From assembly GCA_963682055.1 (NCBI GenBank), contig OY821749.1:1724336-1788335 (forward strand): a stretch of 64,000 bases of DNA. The letters run 5' to 3'. The notes under the pieces are model-generated. The model was not told where the DNA came from, searched no databases, and saw only the letters and a list, made by a program, of their open reading frames with translations. Positions 32,552 through 44,025 of this stretch are shown here, piece by piece. The DNA comes from Primula veris (Eukaryota; Streptophyta; Magnoliopsida; Ericales; Primulaceae). The position numbers and the translations under genes were made by a program. Every line of letters starts with the position of its first letter. The first letter of the stretch is position 1.

Positions 32552-33487
32552 ACTAAAGTCGTAAATTGAGCGAATAAATACTAAACTACGATACGAGGAT
32601 TATATTTAAGCAGTTGAAGTATGTCTCTAAGGGTTTTCCTGGTTCCTTGAGCCTTATGAATTGCATACGAGTATGTAACTATATAGTGTTTAATTACTTT
32701 ATATTCTGATCGAGTTATGCTTTCAGACGGATAAATAATAAATGTAACATTCTCTTGTGGAATTAAGCAATAATCTGAGTTAAAATAACTGTTCTTTCAT
32801 TGTGCTTTATATTGATTACTGTATTTATTCAAGTAAACAAACTACGCAATCACTCTCATAGACAGCTAATAGTGGTTTGCACATATGTAAATATTTAACC
32901 CTTGCTATACTTATTAGTAACCATTGTTCTGATTATCTTAAAATATAGACTAATCGGAATCGGAGTACCTTCCAAAGAAGATCCGCAGGAATAAGTTCGC
33001 ATCGTTGTTTTGAGCTGGTTGTGAAATACTTCTTTACAGTATTTCAAATATAAACATATATCTAACTCCTTTATATAAAATTACACTTTTATTTAAAGAA
33101 GAATCAGTTAGTTTTTCAGCTGGCTGTGACATTTTTCTCTATGAAATCACAAGTTTTTGCAGAAGTCATCAGAAATTTTAGATATTCTTAGATTTATCTG
33201 AGAATGTATCTGAACTGTTATATTATGATATATGACCAAGCTATTGGCGTTAGTCCGTTTATACGATGACTAAAACATGGTTTGTAACACATTATTAATA
33301 ATGATTTAAGAGGGAAATTAATTGTCTCAAAATTACCTAAGCTGGTGCATCTAGTGACTTCATTTCTATCTCTTCTCCATGGTTTTTTTATGAGAAAAAA
33401 ACCAAATTTTAACTAGTGTACGTATCATCTTAAAGATTCCCAGAATAAGTACTCCTACTTTTTACTTTGATTTGATCAAAAAAAATC
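32552..33487. other. 3' flank of the DUF506 gene, nothing recognised
   Basis: AT-rich DNA presumably containing the 3' UTR. No other gene or transposon end is recognised. Confidence 0.4.
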
Positions 33488-33658
33488 CGTAAATCCGTCT
33501 CGTAACCCAACTCGTATGAATTGAGGCGGGTTGAGATGGGTTGAATGTCCAAAAAAAAATCAATCCGCCCCGCCCCAATCCGTTATATATTTTGCGGGTT
33601 GGGTTAGGTTTGAGATTCATAAACCGCGGGTTAATCCGTCCCAATCCGTTTCAACCCG

Positions 33659-33719
<61 letters not shown>

Positions 33720-34085
33720 GTATTTTAATATACCAACCTTTAATTATTGTTATATTTTAATTTTATTACTTGTTCGTGAATGTTATAAACGTACTTTGAT
33801 TGAGTTTAATTTATATTTCTGTTTGAAATATTCAATTTATTTTAAAATTTAGGTTGATTATGCAAACTATGAAAAATAAAGGACCAAAATAAAAATTTAA
33901 GAATCAATCTAAACTTAACCCGCCCCAACCCGCAATTATTTTGCGGGTTGGATTGAGTTGTGTTGGAGTTTTAATTGTAACCGGTTGTATTGGGTTAGGT
34001 TGAGATTTAAATTTCATCAATCCGCCCCGCCATTTATTTTACGGGTTGGGTTAGGATTAAAACAAATTCGCCCCAATCCGTTCCG
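33488..34085. repeat. CAACCCG/CCGCCCCG repeat with a TA microsatellite
   Basis: Made of inverse phrases: AATCCGCCCCGCCCCAATCCG and GCGGGTTGGGTTAGG-type words, repeated near 33560-33660, 33915-33970 and 34015-34085. In the middle is an uninterrupted (AT)n of about 56 bp (33661-33716). Low-complexity translation in this region is not a gene. Confidence 0.7.
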
Positions 34086-35150
34086 TGCTTTTATTTGGTG
34101 ATGCCATTTAAGTATAGTTTTGGTAGGATTCTACTTATAAGTAAAATTGGTGTTTGTGGGTCTAATAATAAGTATGATTATGCCAAAAGTAAAGCCCCAT
34201 AAGATTACTTTAAATAAAAGTAAGGTTTTTCTTACTTTTTTTCATCACAAGTAAATTTGTTCCACTGTTTTCTTTCTTTCTAACATCCCCATTCTTTCCT
34301 TTGATATATTGAAAGGGCAAAATTCTTCCATTTGGGAAGTTACCTCAAGAAAGAATTCCCAGTTTATGTAAACAAATGAATTTGGCAATATAATCTAATA
34401 TTAATCTTATTTTTATTAACTAGTTTGGACCGTAGAATCAGACAATCGTAGATTTATACGTACGTTCCATATATTTGAAGGCTGATTAGTTGTATAATCT
34501 GATGTGATAACTAACTAATAATTACACACCCTGAAAAATTAGTAGCAACCTAAGAAACTTAAAAAGATAAAATTAGTTCATTTGTTTGTCATATTTTTAT
34601 AATATCCACACACTAATCTTTGGAATAAAAATTTGGAGCATTTTATATAAATTTATTTTCATCCGAATGGTTCAATGATGATTGGTGTAATTAATATTTA
34701 TAAATAGCCTTTTTTTAATGGAAAAAGTAAAAGTAATCAATATTTTGCCAAACAACATTTTTATTGAAAAATATACTTTTAATATGTTCACCAAACAACA
34801 ATCACATACTTAAAAATAACCACTAAAAGTATATTTTTCTACCTCACTTGAAAAAAAAAAAAAAAGGTATAATTTTGTACTTAAAATATACCACCAAACC
34901 AGGTTGGTTTCTTTTGTTTATATTTTAGTGAACATAGAACCACTCACTCGAGCTTCTGCAACAATACAACTTACTAAATAAACACCATCTAACTATCTAA
35001 CACTTTGGTATTTGTGAACAGAAGAATTTAGTGTAAAATTACACTTGACAAGCCGGCAATCTAATACAGTTGCATAAATTATGCTACGATTAGAACAAAG
35101 CTTAAAAGGAAACACATTGGTTTCTCCACTACGATCGTCGCATCTATATA
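34086..35150. other. Intergenic, upstream of the DUF538 gene
   Basis: AT-rich. A poly-A run lies near 34850. No gene is seen. The last part (35144-35165) contains CTATATACTTGTGGTATAAATA, whose TATAAATA is a likely TATA box for the next gene. Confidence 0.45.
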
Positions 35151-35232
35151 CTTGTGGTATAAATAAGGCCTCGTGTATTATTTCAAGTACCACAAGAAAA
35201 ACTTATTAATTCTAACATATATCAGATCAAAC

Positions 35233-36146
35233 ATGGCCGATATCAAAGAAGGAGCGATTGTGAACAAGGGTCATGGAGAGGGGACCAAACAACTTCTATC
35301 TCTTCTCGAAGAATTTGGGTTCCCATTGGGATTACTACCTTTAGAGGACGTAGTCGAAGTGGGCTTTGTTAAGGCCACCGGGTACATGTGGATCAAACAA
35401 CAAAAGAAGGTCGAGCACAGGTAGTCGGTACTAATTTTTGTTGGTCAGAACTTAGATGGGTGGTATCTAATTAGTTAGCATTTCGTTGATGAGATAATTA
35501 GCCGTTGATACAAGTCATCAACTAGCAAAATTTATAGTGGTTGAACTTTATTTCAAAATAGTCATGGTATACCAGGTAGTTTCACATTAACCACTAAATT
35601 TGATTGTTATCAGTATGTAAATTTGGTTGGTATACTGCAATATTTGTATCTGTTTAGAATTTTTATCTCAAAAGTGATTGATTAGTCAATATATTATGAA
35701 TTTACTTGGTGTATATATCACCACTAGTTTCAAAAAGAGTTGTAACGATTAGTCGGTATTATAACTTATAAGTAACCGATACTCACGAAAACTTTTCCCT
35801 TCTTGAATTGGCTAATATGTTAAACATTATGCATGCAATTATTGGCTGGTTCATATTTCTTATTATATTCTTTTATTTTAAGAATCTTTACTCTAAGCTC
35901 CCAATCACCACGTTTAACAGGTATAAGATGATTAGCAAGCTCGTTAGCTACGACACGGAAATAACTGGGTATGTTGAAAAGAAAAGGATCAAGAAGTTGA
36001 AGGGTGTGAAGGCTAAGGAGCTAATGTTGTGGCCACCTGTGAGCGAGATCATTGTCGATGAGGGGCCCACGGGAAAAATGCTCTTTAAGAGTCTCGCAGG
36101 AATTACAAAGACTTTCCCTGTCGAGGCATTTGCTGCAGGACAATAA
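35233..36146 (+). CDS. DUF538 family protein
   Basis: Two exons, 35233-35420 and 35921-36146, total 414 nt (137 aa plus stop). The split codon AG|G gives Arg at the junction. Family marks: GTKQLLSLLEEFGFPLGLLP, the turn EVGFVKATGYMWI, the core SYDTEITGYVEKKRIKKLKG, then LMLWPPVSEI and a C-terminal FPVEAFAAGQ. DUF538 proteins are small plant-specific beta-rich proteins; Arabidopsis SVB (trichome branching) belongs here, and some are reported to respond to stress, but the biochemical role is unsettled. No signal peptide is seen, so it is of the cytosolic subgroup. A TATA box (TATAAATA, about 35158) sits about 75 bp before the ATG, which fits a short leader. Confidence 0.88.
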
Positions 36147-36233
36147 TTGAAAAGAATATGTACTGTCAGTATTGTTATTTTGGTTACTTGAATGCTTTTT
36201 GTTTCACGACTATAATAAACCGACTTTGAAGAA

Positions 36234-36428
36234 TCATATGGAGAAAGTCTTGAAATTGCACCACGCTTTATGAGATTTCACGTACCGAATTCTGGGAATT
36301 GTACCGAATTCTTGAACAATGCCTTTGTGATTAAGATATTTGTTGCGTATCAGCAATTTCGTTAAAATGTCTGCAGACTTATCACTCGGTGTGGGAAACT
36401 TGCATATAAATTCGTCTAAAATTTGCAT
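36234..36428 (-). pseudogene. Remnant of Copia RNase H C-terminal end
   Basis: On the minus strand the translation contains FICKFPTPSDKSADILTKLL and KYLNHKG, which resembles the conserved end of Copia pol (ADIFTKPL...). There is no further pol sequence, no LTR and no zinc knuckle nearby, so it is a short old fragment. Confidence 0.5.
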
Positions 36429-37282
36429 TTATATATAAAATAGACATAATCAACAATAATTATTTACTGAAGACTGAGGAATTGAAGTTGTATGTTTTTG
36501 AACTTGTGATACATTCTGAATGGTAGCATATTAAGTGAGAGGAGATTTACCAGTCCTACTAGTACTGCAACTGCCTCGGCTACCAGCCACACTATACATG
36601 ATAGAGCAAAGAGTTTAAGCTTGACCGGCAATGTAGCAGTAGCGGAAGATAATTTCTCTAGATATTAGTATGACTATCACAATTCAATGTATATTTTTAA
36701 ACGAATTTTAGTTTGATTAGCCAGCAGGAATAAACCCAAGTTTTTTCGAATTTGTCGTGTCTATGAATGGCATGTTTCGAGGACGGTTTGTAGATTTAAG
36801 TTCCTAACAACGGCTAATATAAGAAAATGTCTTGGCGCTAACAATTACTCTTGTTCCTAACATAAACTCCTACAACTAGCTGTTAATCTGAAAGTTCATC
36901 TGTACATATATGTGTAAGCATTTATCTACTAACTACATTCTAAGTTCTAACTTTTAACTATGTTCTATGTACACATGACACATCAGCAGTCACTAACGAA
37001 TGTTGATGTTACTTGTTTAACGAATTAACGAGATTCAATTCCGACTCCGGTCTCATAAGTTTCAACATTATAATGAGTATCGGTATTGACTAGTTGATCT
37101 TATTTTCAACTTTCCCCTTGCTACAAATAGAATCGCGTGTCATGAGTCTCATGACCTACCGATATTTTGATAATTTGACGATCTTTCTGAATTTACAAAC
37201 AAAACTTAATTTTAAGATATAATCTGTCAGATACGATCATACGACCGTTTTCATGTTCAATCAGAAGCTGTTACATGCAACA
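36429..37282. other. Intergenic, nothing recognised
   Basis: AT-rich unique-looking spacer. I find no gene or transposon end here. Confidence 0.4.
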
Positions 37283-37292
37283 TTTTTTTTCC

Positions 37293-37716
37293 GGGATTTT
37301 ATAGGTTTAGTACACCAAACTATCTGCTTTTAACGATTTTGGTACCCATTTTTCAAATTTTCCAATTTAGGTACCACACTATAATAATTTTTCAATTTAC
37401 GTACTACCGTCTAAATAAATCACGGAATCATGTCACGTGACATTTGACAAAAATTAATTTGAGTGGTTAGTTTGACAATTTTGCACAAAAATATGTTATA
37501 GTATAAAAACTTTTAGTATGACGTATTTTTGTGCAAAATTGTCAAATTAACCTCTCAAATTAATGTTTGTCAAATGTCACGTGACATGATTCCAAGATTT
37601 ATTCAGACGGTGGTACCTAAATTGAAAAATTATTATAGTGTGGTACCTAAATTGAAAATTTTGAAAAATAGGTACCCAAATCGTTAACAACACTATAGTT
37701 TGGTGTGGTAAATGTG
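37293..37716. mobile_element. Fold-back MITE, 424 bp
   Basis: The two halves are long inverse repeats around a short centre at about 37500: AATCATGTCACGTGACATTT and TTTGACAATTTTGCACAAAA on the left return inverted on the right. Outer arms are GTACACCAAACTATCT and AGTTTGGTGTGG. A perfect 10-bp flank TTTTTTTTCC (37283-37292 and 37717-37726) would suit a MULE-type MITE, although it is low in complexity. No ORF. Confidence 0.7.
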
Positions 37717-37931
37717 TTTTTTTTCCTTTTTTTTTTTATTTTTATTTTGTGTTGGATCTTGAGTTTGAGTTTAAGTAGCAACGTGGCTATACTATTAGCC
37801 CAAGTGTAAACAATTATTTAGGCATCTTAGTACACTTGTTAACCCTAAAAAAGAACCGATGCATGTTGGAGCTTTTAAATACTTGAACTCATATATTTTC
37901 ACACACAACTCAAATAATTCAGCTTTTAAAA

Positions 37932-38195
37932 ATGCCTCGGATTGGCACCATCTTGTTCGTGTTCTTCGTTATGCTGATCTCGATATCATCTTCAGAAGCA
38001 AGAAAGACTTTGAGTATAGAAAACAAAGTGCCATTGGTGAAGGACACCTCAATCGTTGCTACCCTTGTTAAGGATACTGTCCTTACTTCATCGGATAGTC
38101 GTGCCATTTTAAGCAACCGAAAACTAGTTGTTATCCCACAAGAGCACGTTGAACGCCTATTGCGGTCTGTGCCTAGTCCTGGAAGTAACCATTGA
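37932..38195 (+). CDS. Small secreted peptide precursor (87 aa)
   Basis: An uninterrupted 87-aa frame with the layout of a plant signalling-peptide precursor. Residues 1-23 are a clear signal peptide (MPRIGTILFVFFVMLISISS then SEARK, cleavage likely near SSSEA-RK). A variable middle follows. The C terminus is short and Pro/Gly-rich: ERLLRSVPSPGSNH. That ending recalls the SGP-type families (PIP: SGPSPxGxGH; IDA: PSxPSxxHN; CLE: RxVPSGPxPxHN) but fits none exactly. If processed, the mature peptide would be the last 10-14 residues with hydroxyprolines, acting outside the cell on a leucine-rich-repeat receptor kinase; this is inference. The ATG is the first in the frame, preceded by CTTTTAAAA. 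No intron is needed. Confidence 0.65.
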   Translation: MPRIGTILFVFFVMLISISSSEARKTLSIENKVPLVKDTSIVATLVKDTVLTSSDSRAILSNRKLVVIPQEHVERLLRSVPSPGSNH

Positions 38196-38866
38196 ACTTA
38201 TGGCCTCTCTTAATTAGGATGGAGACATACTCGTCCTAGTCATAATAAGAATGTAAAAGTTAAAAGAACCCTTCTTCATAAATAAAATCAATAATCCAGT
38301 ATTTCCCTTATTTCGCGATTATATATATATATATATTACTTAAATGTTAGTCTGCCTTCTAAATCTCATTTTTACCCATATATGCTCATTTACAAGTTTT
38401 TTTTTTAATAAAAAAGTAAAAGTGCTTATAAATTGACATTATACTTATTTGAATAAATTAGCATTATAAAAAACTAGTAGATAGTTTAACAATATACAAA
38501 CTTAAAATAGTAACATTATACGCTTACAATATTGTAAATTATTTCCGCAGTATACAAACAATTTTTATAGAAAAGTAAAAATGCATATAAATTGAAAATA
38601 CAATGTTAAAATATTTTAGGGCATACAAATTAAAATAGCTTGATAATTTTCATGAATATGTTTTTAAAGTTTTAATACTATTTTAATATACAAAGAAATA
38701 TTCATATAATTAAAAGGCAAAATATACAACATCAAATTAGTTTAACAGTATACAAAACTAAAATACTTTAACAGTATATATAAGTATAAATTTGCTCACA
38801 AAATTCTAATTAATTAATTAAGAAAAATTTCTTATGTTTATAAAACTGTTTTAATGTAGAGAGATA
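38196..38866. other. 3' flank of the peptide gene, AT-rich
   Basis: Probable poly(A) signal AATAAAATCAATAA near 38281. After that the DNA is very AT-rich with recurring TATACAAA and AAAGTAAAA phrases and shows no gene. Confidence 0.45.
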
Positions 38867-39073
38867 CTCCATCCATTCCAAATTTTGACCGACAAATAAC
38901 TTATATCTAAGTTGGTCGAAGTCGAATTTTTCAAAAGTCAATTACATAGTTCGAATGTTAAACTATATGAACAAATTTTAAAAATTTACATTTTAACAAT
39001 TTAAATACGAGATCTTTATCGATTAAAGTTGCACGTAATTACATAGAGTCTCAATATTTTGGGACGGATGGAG
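38867..39073. mobile_element. Stowaway MITE, 207 bp
   Basis: Ends CTCCATCCATTCC and GGGACGGATGGAG are inverse repeats of the Stowaway type. It is flanked by TA at 38865-38866 and 39074-39075. The interior (TTTTGACCGACAAATAAC, GTTGCACGTAATTAC) is related to the copy at 28730-28954. No ORF. Confidence 0.78.
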
Positions 39074-39454
39074 TATGTACGGTGATTATAAGTTTGTTAC
39101 AGAAAAATATAAGATATGATACTCATTGTGTAGGAGTCATGAAAGGGATGAAGCAAATAAGTGTGAGAGTAATTTAATGAAGAATGTAAAAAAAACAATT
39201 TTATAGCTGGTGGTTTTGAAAGTTTTTGGATAAAAAAAAACGATGTCTTTTACTAAATAAGTAAGAAAAAGTGTACCGAAATCTATTCGTTAAGTTTTGT
39301 TGATTATTTTACAGTAACTATGTTTATGCGACTGTTTTTTCAGTTTTCATTCAATTTTGTAAGAAAAAAGAGATTTCAGATGGTAGTTTCAATGTTTTCC
39401 CATCTAAGTCAACTGACCAAACATTTGGGTGTGTACCTACATTATCACTAGAAA

Positions 39455-39840
39455 AAGTCGTCAAACAATTAACGAGCTTATTGGTCGATTTCGGGCCCCA
39501 CATGACGGTCCAATTTTTATTCTTCAGGCAGACTCGAATGTCACCAACAATAGGTGTAACTTCACACGGACAACGTATCTCCCTGTCTGAGCATAGGCTA
39601 ACTAGCTCTTGACTATCGACTTGATAAATTACGGCCTGCCAGTTTTTCTCGTTTCAGGTTAACACGCTGTCCGAAAAGCAACAACTTCGACCATAAGAGG
39701 CGAAGCGGCCCAAACACTGTCACTCCACATGTCAAGAATGTCACCCTCAGCATCACGAGCTAATATACCAATCCCTGCCCTCTGATTCAGAAGTTTAATG
39801 GCACCGTCCAAATTGATCTTCATAAAACCATGTACATGTT
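39455..39840 (-). pseudogene. LINE-type RNase H remnant
   Basis: Minus-strand frames read KINLDGAIKLLNQRAGIGIL, ARDAEGDIL, WAASPLMVEVVAFRTA and, after a frame change, LVSLCSDRE and VGDIRVCLKNKNW. This is the order of the RNase H-like (RVT_3) domain found in plant non-LTR retrotransposons (xVDGA...GIGxxxRD...AEAxA...DI). The frame is broken at least once and no reverse transcriptase is present, so it is a decayed fragment. Confidence 0.6.
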
Positions 39841-39985
39841 TAGTCCATTCTTTTAAGTTACACTATATATTAGTAGGTGACTTCACTTTGTTTAGTCCAT
39901 TCTTTTAAGTTGCACTATATATAAAACCATGTACATGTTTAGTCCATTCTTTATAAAACCATGTACATGTTTAGTCCATTCTGTA
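39835..39985 (+). repeat. Short tandem repeats TTTAGTCCATTCTT
   Basis: Four copies of TTTAGTCCATTCT with ACCATGTACATG between some of them, at 39840-39982. Local duplication with no coding content. Confidence 0.75.
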
Positions 39986-40468
39986 TATCTTAACTCTTAA
40001 GTGATAAAACATATACACGATATTCATTAGTATTTGATGTTACGTGAGATAATGACACTTTACAAATGATTTTGGTAATTGGAACCATAATCCGTTATAA
40101 TCGGAAAAATGTGGGTTCTGGCAAACAGGCAAGCAGGTTACAATACCAAAAGTTGCTGCAGAAAAAGGCATGGACAAAAATCTCCCAGCAAGAAAATTAA
40201 GTGTTTGAACTTTGAATTTTGAACTTAAAACATATCTAGATCAAAAACAAAAAGAAAAGAGGTCGTATTTGTAGCTAATTATCCGCAGTACATTTTTGAA
40301 CGGTAATTTCTATCCTCACTTTCCCAAAAAACAAAAGTACATTAACAGAAGACTACATCAATGTATCAACTCGAACATTCATGCCGCAATTAAGCGAAAT
40401 TTCTACGTATATCTCTAAGCTTAGCTCGAAACTGACCACAGCATATACTCGAAAAACAGTTTGTGAGT

Positions 40469-43400
40469 TTAGAAGCCAAAGAAACCGAGCTCGCTGACCT
40501 TTTCTTTCTCGAATGTCTCGAAATACTGATAAATGATAGTTACGGCAAGTAAAATACCAGTCCCGGAACCGATTGCTCCCATGAAATCAGCTAAAACTGT
40601 GAGTGCACCGATACATACGCCTCCAAATGCTGCTGCTGTTGGTATGTAACGGTTAAGTTCCTTTTGTAAATTCGATTCCCTGTGTCCAGGCATCACCATT
40701 TGTTGTTCCTGTAAATCAATCATCAAGATCAATTACTGTACTCCAGGAACAGCTGATATATATGTATTGCAATTACATAACCCTCAAATTGATTGCATAA
40801 GACACCAAAAGTGCAAGTGAGAATATAAAATTTATGATGACTAGTTTTTCTTAATAAACAACAGATTGCATAATAAACAAACCTTGAGCTGTTTCGCCAC
40901 ATCCTTTGCTGAAGACCCTGAGACTTCAATCCAGGTTTTTGAGAACAAGGCACAAGCTGTTAGCATGAAAACAATGTAGAATAGTGCATGGAACGGATTT
41001 GCTGCCACATCTGCCAAGCTGTAAAACAACAACGAAAATGTTTATTACAGTTACCAGGAGTAGAATCGCTACACAATTATAATGCTCACAGGTGCACAAG
41101 TACCCTAAACACTTAACTTAAGCACACCTACAAGAGCAACACGCTTTTTTTGGAAGGTAGCATAAAAGATCAACAATTGAAATGTGAGGGAATTACAGGC
41201 AAGCACAAACAAGTTTTAAGTTAGTGCTGCAAAGCGCATCCCTTAAGGTGGTTACTTTTGCACTTTTAGATTTGGCCATTTGTGAAATTAAATAATCACA
41301 GTGCCTCAGTACAAGTGCCGACCGACCATGCACAAAAACTTTGTCTTCAAGAGAGAAGAGCGAGAACTAACCTTGTTGGTGCAGTAATATAATATGCAAT
41401 ACCACCAACTGGAATCGAGTGACCAGAATATTCAGACTCTTGCCACTTGCCCAAAAGGTTCACAAAAAAATTTCCACTAAATTTCCTGTAAAGCAACTGT
41501 ACAGAAAAACAAAATACAACATCAACACATTGTACAGAAACAGTCACTAAAATTATTGAACTTGGAGTTGCTTGGTTGAAGCTTTTAAGCAAATAAGCTA
41601 ATTTTTTTGAATTTCAATAAAAAAATTATCCAGCATAAAGCTTCAAGCTTATTCGGGTTAAAGAACCAGAGAAGTTCACACTTCAACCAACCTTCCTCGG
41701 CTGCTAAGCAAAACAGATGAGCTTGTAAGCAAACAAGCCCATAAAAAAACATTTCCGGACCCTCACAAACATTAATGTACACATCTCAAGTAATGTAAAA
41801 AGATTTTTATTTCATCAGAAATAATCTTGTACCTGGGAAATGAAGTACAGGTTGGAAACAAGGGCGGATTGCAATATGATGGGCATATTTGAGGTGTAGA
41901 ATAACTTGATTGGATATGAACCCTGTTGTCCACGAGCATTTTTTGACCTCACTGGCAAGACCACACGGAACCCTTGGAAGTATATAACAATAAGGAATAT
42001 CAACACGGTCGCGAGTAAATTTGTCACATTTGGAAGGTTTTGTCTATAGAATGCCTCGCGGAGAGCTCGGACCTTGTCTGTTCGCGTTATCAAAAGATGG
42101 AATAATGCAATGACTGCACCCTCAAATTCAGCTCCACGGCCACTGTTGATGGTGGTTGGACTGAATGCTTTCCAGATAATGCTCTCACTGCACAATAATA
42201 ATAAAAATATTAAACAAAAATCATCACGATTTGTTTACCAATACTAACTGTAAAATTATAAACTCTGACACTGAAGATGACAATTGTAGGAATTTAGCCT
42301 ACTATCTATAATAGTACCTATGTTCATTTGGTAATCTGAAAATGATAAGTGAATAATGGTACCACTGGTAGCAGTACAAAAAATGGTTTTAGGCCATGAA
42401 GTACTTCGGAAAATAACAATTATCATTATTTCAAGTAGATACTGGACTTCGTCTAAAAATTAACATAGTAATAAAAACGCAAAGATGTTAGGAATATAAG
42501 AAAAAAAACAGCTAAACTTTCATTTCATTTTCAGCGTCGACAAAACTTTAGTGTAATCATGACAAACTATACTTAGATGGCACTACATCTACAGGCTTAC
42601 TCAGCGATTGTTCCAAAGAGTAATGTCGAAAGCATTGATGATGGATGGTACTATGGTGGTGGTAAATTCTTGTCCAACTATGTAAATACTATAACGGCAA
42701 GGAAAACGAATTTACCAGATATTAGTGGCGATGAAAAGGGATATCCCAGAGCCAAGACCATATCCTTTCTGAAGAAGCTCATCGAGACATATCACGATGA
42801 GACCCGCAAAGCACAGCTGAACAATGATGATAACACAGTTACCGAATCCTAGTTGGGCAGTACTTCCATACATCCCAGAGAGAACGTAAGCAACTGCCTC
42901 CCCAATAGCTATCAAGAAGCCCAGCAACTTCTGTGCGCCATTCCTAGAGAGAGAGACCATGCAAATTAGTGATAGTACTTAATAAAAGGTATTAAAGTCA
43001 CTCTCGGGACCAAACACGCATACTTTCCATGCAGAATACAATGTTATACTTGGACTTTTGAAATTCTTCGCTGTAATTTATGAAAAGCTAAGATGACATA
43101 ATAAAATGATCAGTGCATGTATTGACTTTTTTTGGTAATAGCTTTTAAGCTCAGCTTTTTGTTATTTAACTTAAAAGTTGATCCTCGTACTATAATCCTA
43201 AATTACACTGCATCTCATAAGCCAAATTTAACAAAAAAAATCCAACAAAATGTTGCAAAAGAATATACCATTTTCTAATATCCGGAACAAGTGAACATCA
43301 TCGCATTCTTTTCGTTTTCCGTAAAATATTTCCATTTGTGTACCATTAACCCTGAACAATAATCCTACTAAACGGTTATATCCGGAACAAATGAACATCA

Positions 43401-43874
43401 TCGCATTCTTTACGTTTTCTGTAAAATATTTCCATTTGTGTACCATTAACCCTAAACAATAATCCTACTAAACGGTTATTTTACAATATCAAAAAAATCA
43501 CAAAATCAAAAAAAAAAAAAAAAAACTTACAATAAAGCACGGTCCTCGCGGATGTTATTATCCACTTCAATAATCTTCGAACCCGCCAAGAGCTGCATAA
43601 CAAGCCCAGAAGTCACAATCGGAGTGATACCGAGCTCCATAACAGTCCCTCGGTTCGACGCAAGAATAACACGCATCCAGTAAAAAGGGTCGGCACCTGT
43701 CGTGGAGTGTATGCCATACAGAGGAAGCTGACTGCACACGAGGAATACAAAGAGAGAGATAACGGTGTAAATAATCTTCTCTCTAAACGGGACCTTTTTG
43801 TTAGGGCTTTCGACCTCGGGTAGAAAGGGAAGGAAAGGTCGGACTAGGTGGAGCACTTTGAATCCTCCCCCCAT
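40469..43874 (-). CDS. SEC61A: SEC61 alpha, protein-conducting channel of the ER
   Basis: Pore subunit of the ER Sec61 translocon; with Sec61 beta and gamma it passes or inserts nascent proteins at the ER membrane. Exons on the minus strand: 43874-43531, 42943-42716, 42187-41833, 41496-41372, 41018-40883 and 40708-40469; 1428 nt, 475 aa plus stop, the usual family length. All borders are GT..AG and all phases agree. It starts [20 protein letters not shown], followed by the plug/TM2 region ([38 protein letters not shown]), [15 protein letters not shown], the cytosolic loop [20 protein letters not shown], and the ending [20 protein letters not shown]. About ten hydrophobic helices can be traced. 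An acceptor at 43910 and a donor GGTGAGA at 46396 suggest a 2.49-kb leader intron. Nothing is missing or broken. Confidence 0.95.
43279..43478 (-). repeat. 100-bp tandem duplication in SEC61A intron
   Basis: 43279-43376 and 43379-43477 are nearly identical (TATCCGGAACAARTGAACAT, TTTCCATTTGTGTACCATTA, AATCCTACTAAACGG). It lies in the first coding intron and includes no splice signal. Confidence 0.85.
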
Positions 43875-44025
43875 TATTTTTTTCGGTTTTAGTGCTGAGA
43901 AAATGAAATCTGCACAAAAAGTGTAGAGTATTATAAGACTACAGCAAAACGGGATTGGCACGAAAAATTTATAGTGTGCATGTTTGGCAACAACTCTTTT
44001 TCTTAGCTTTTTGACTAAAAAAAAG

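Noticed and set aside
33541..33852. Frame with a long Tyr-Ile repeat
   Set aside because: It is a translation of the (AT)n microsatellite.
42577..42852. Plus-strand frame of 91 codons
   Set aside because: It overlaps SEC61A exon 2 and its splice site on the other strand and has no domain of its own.
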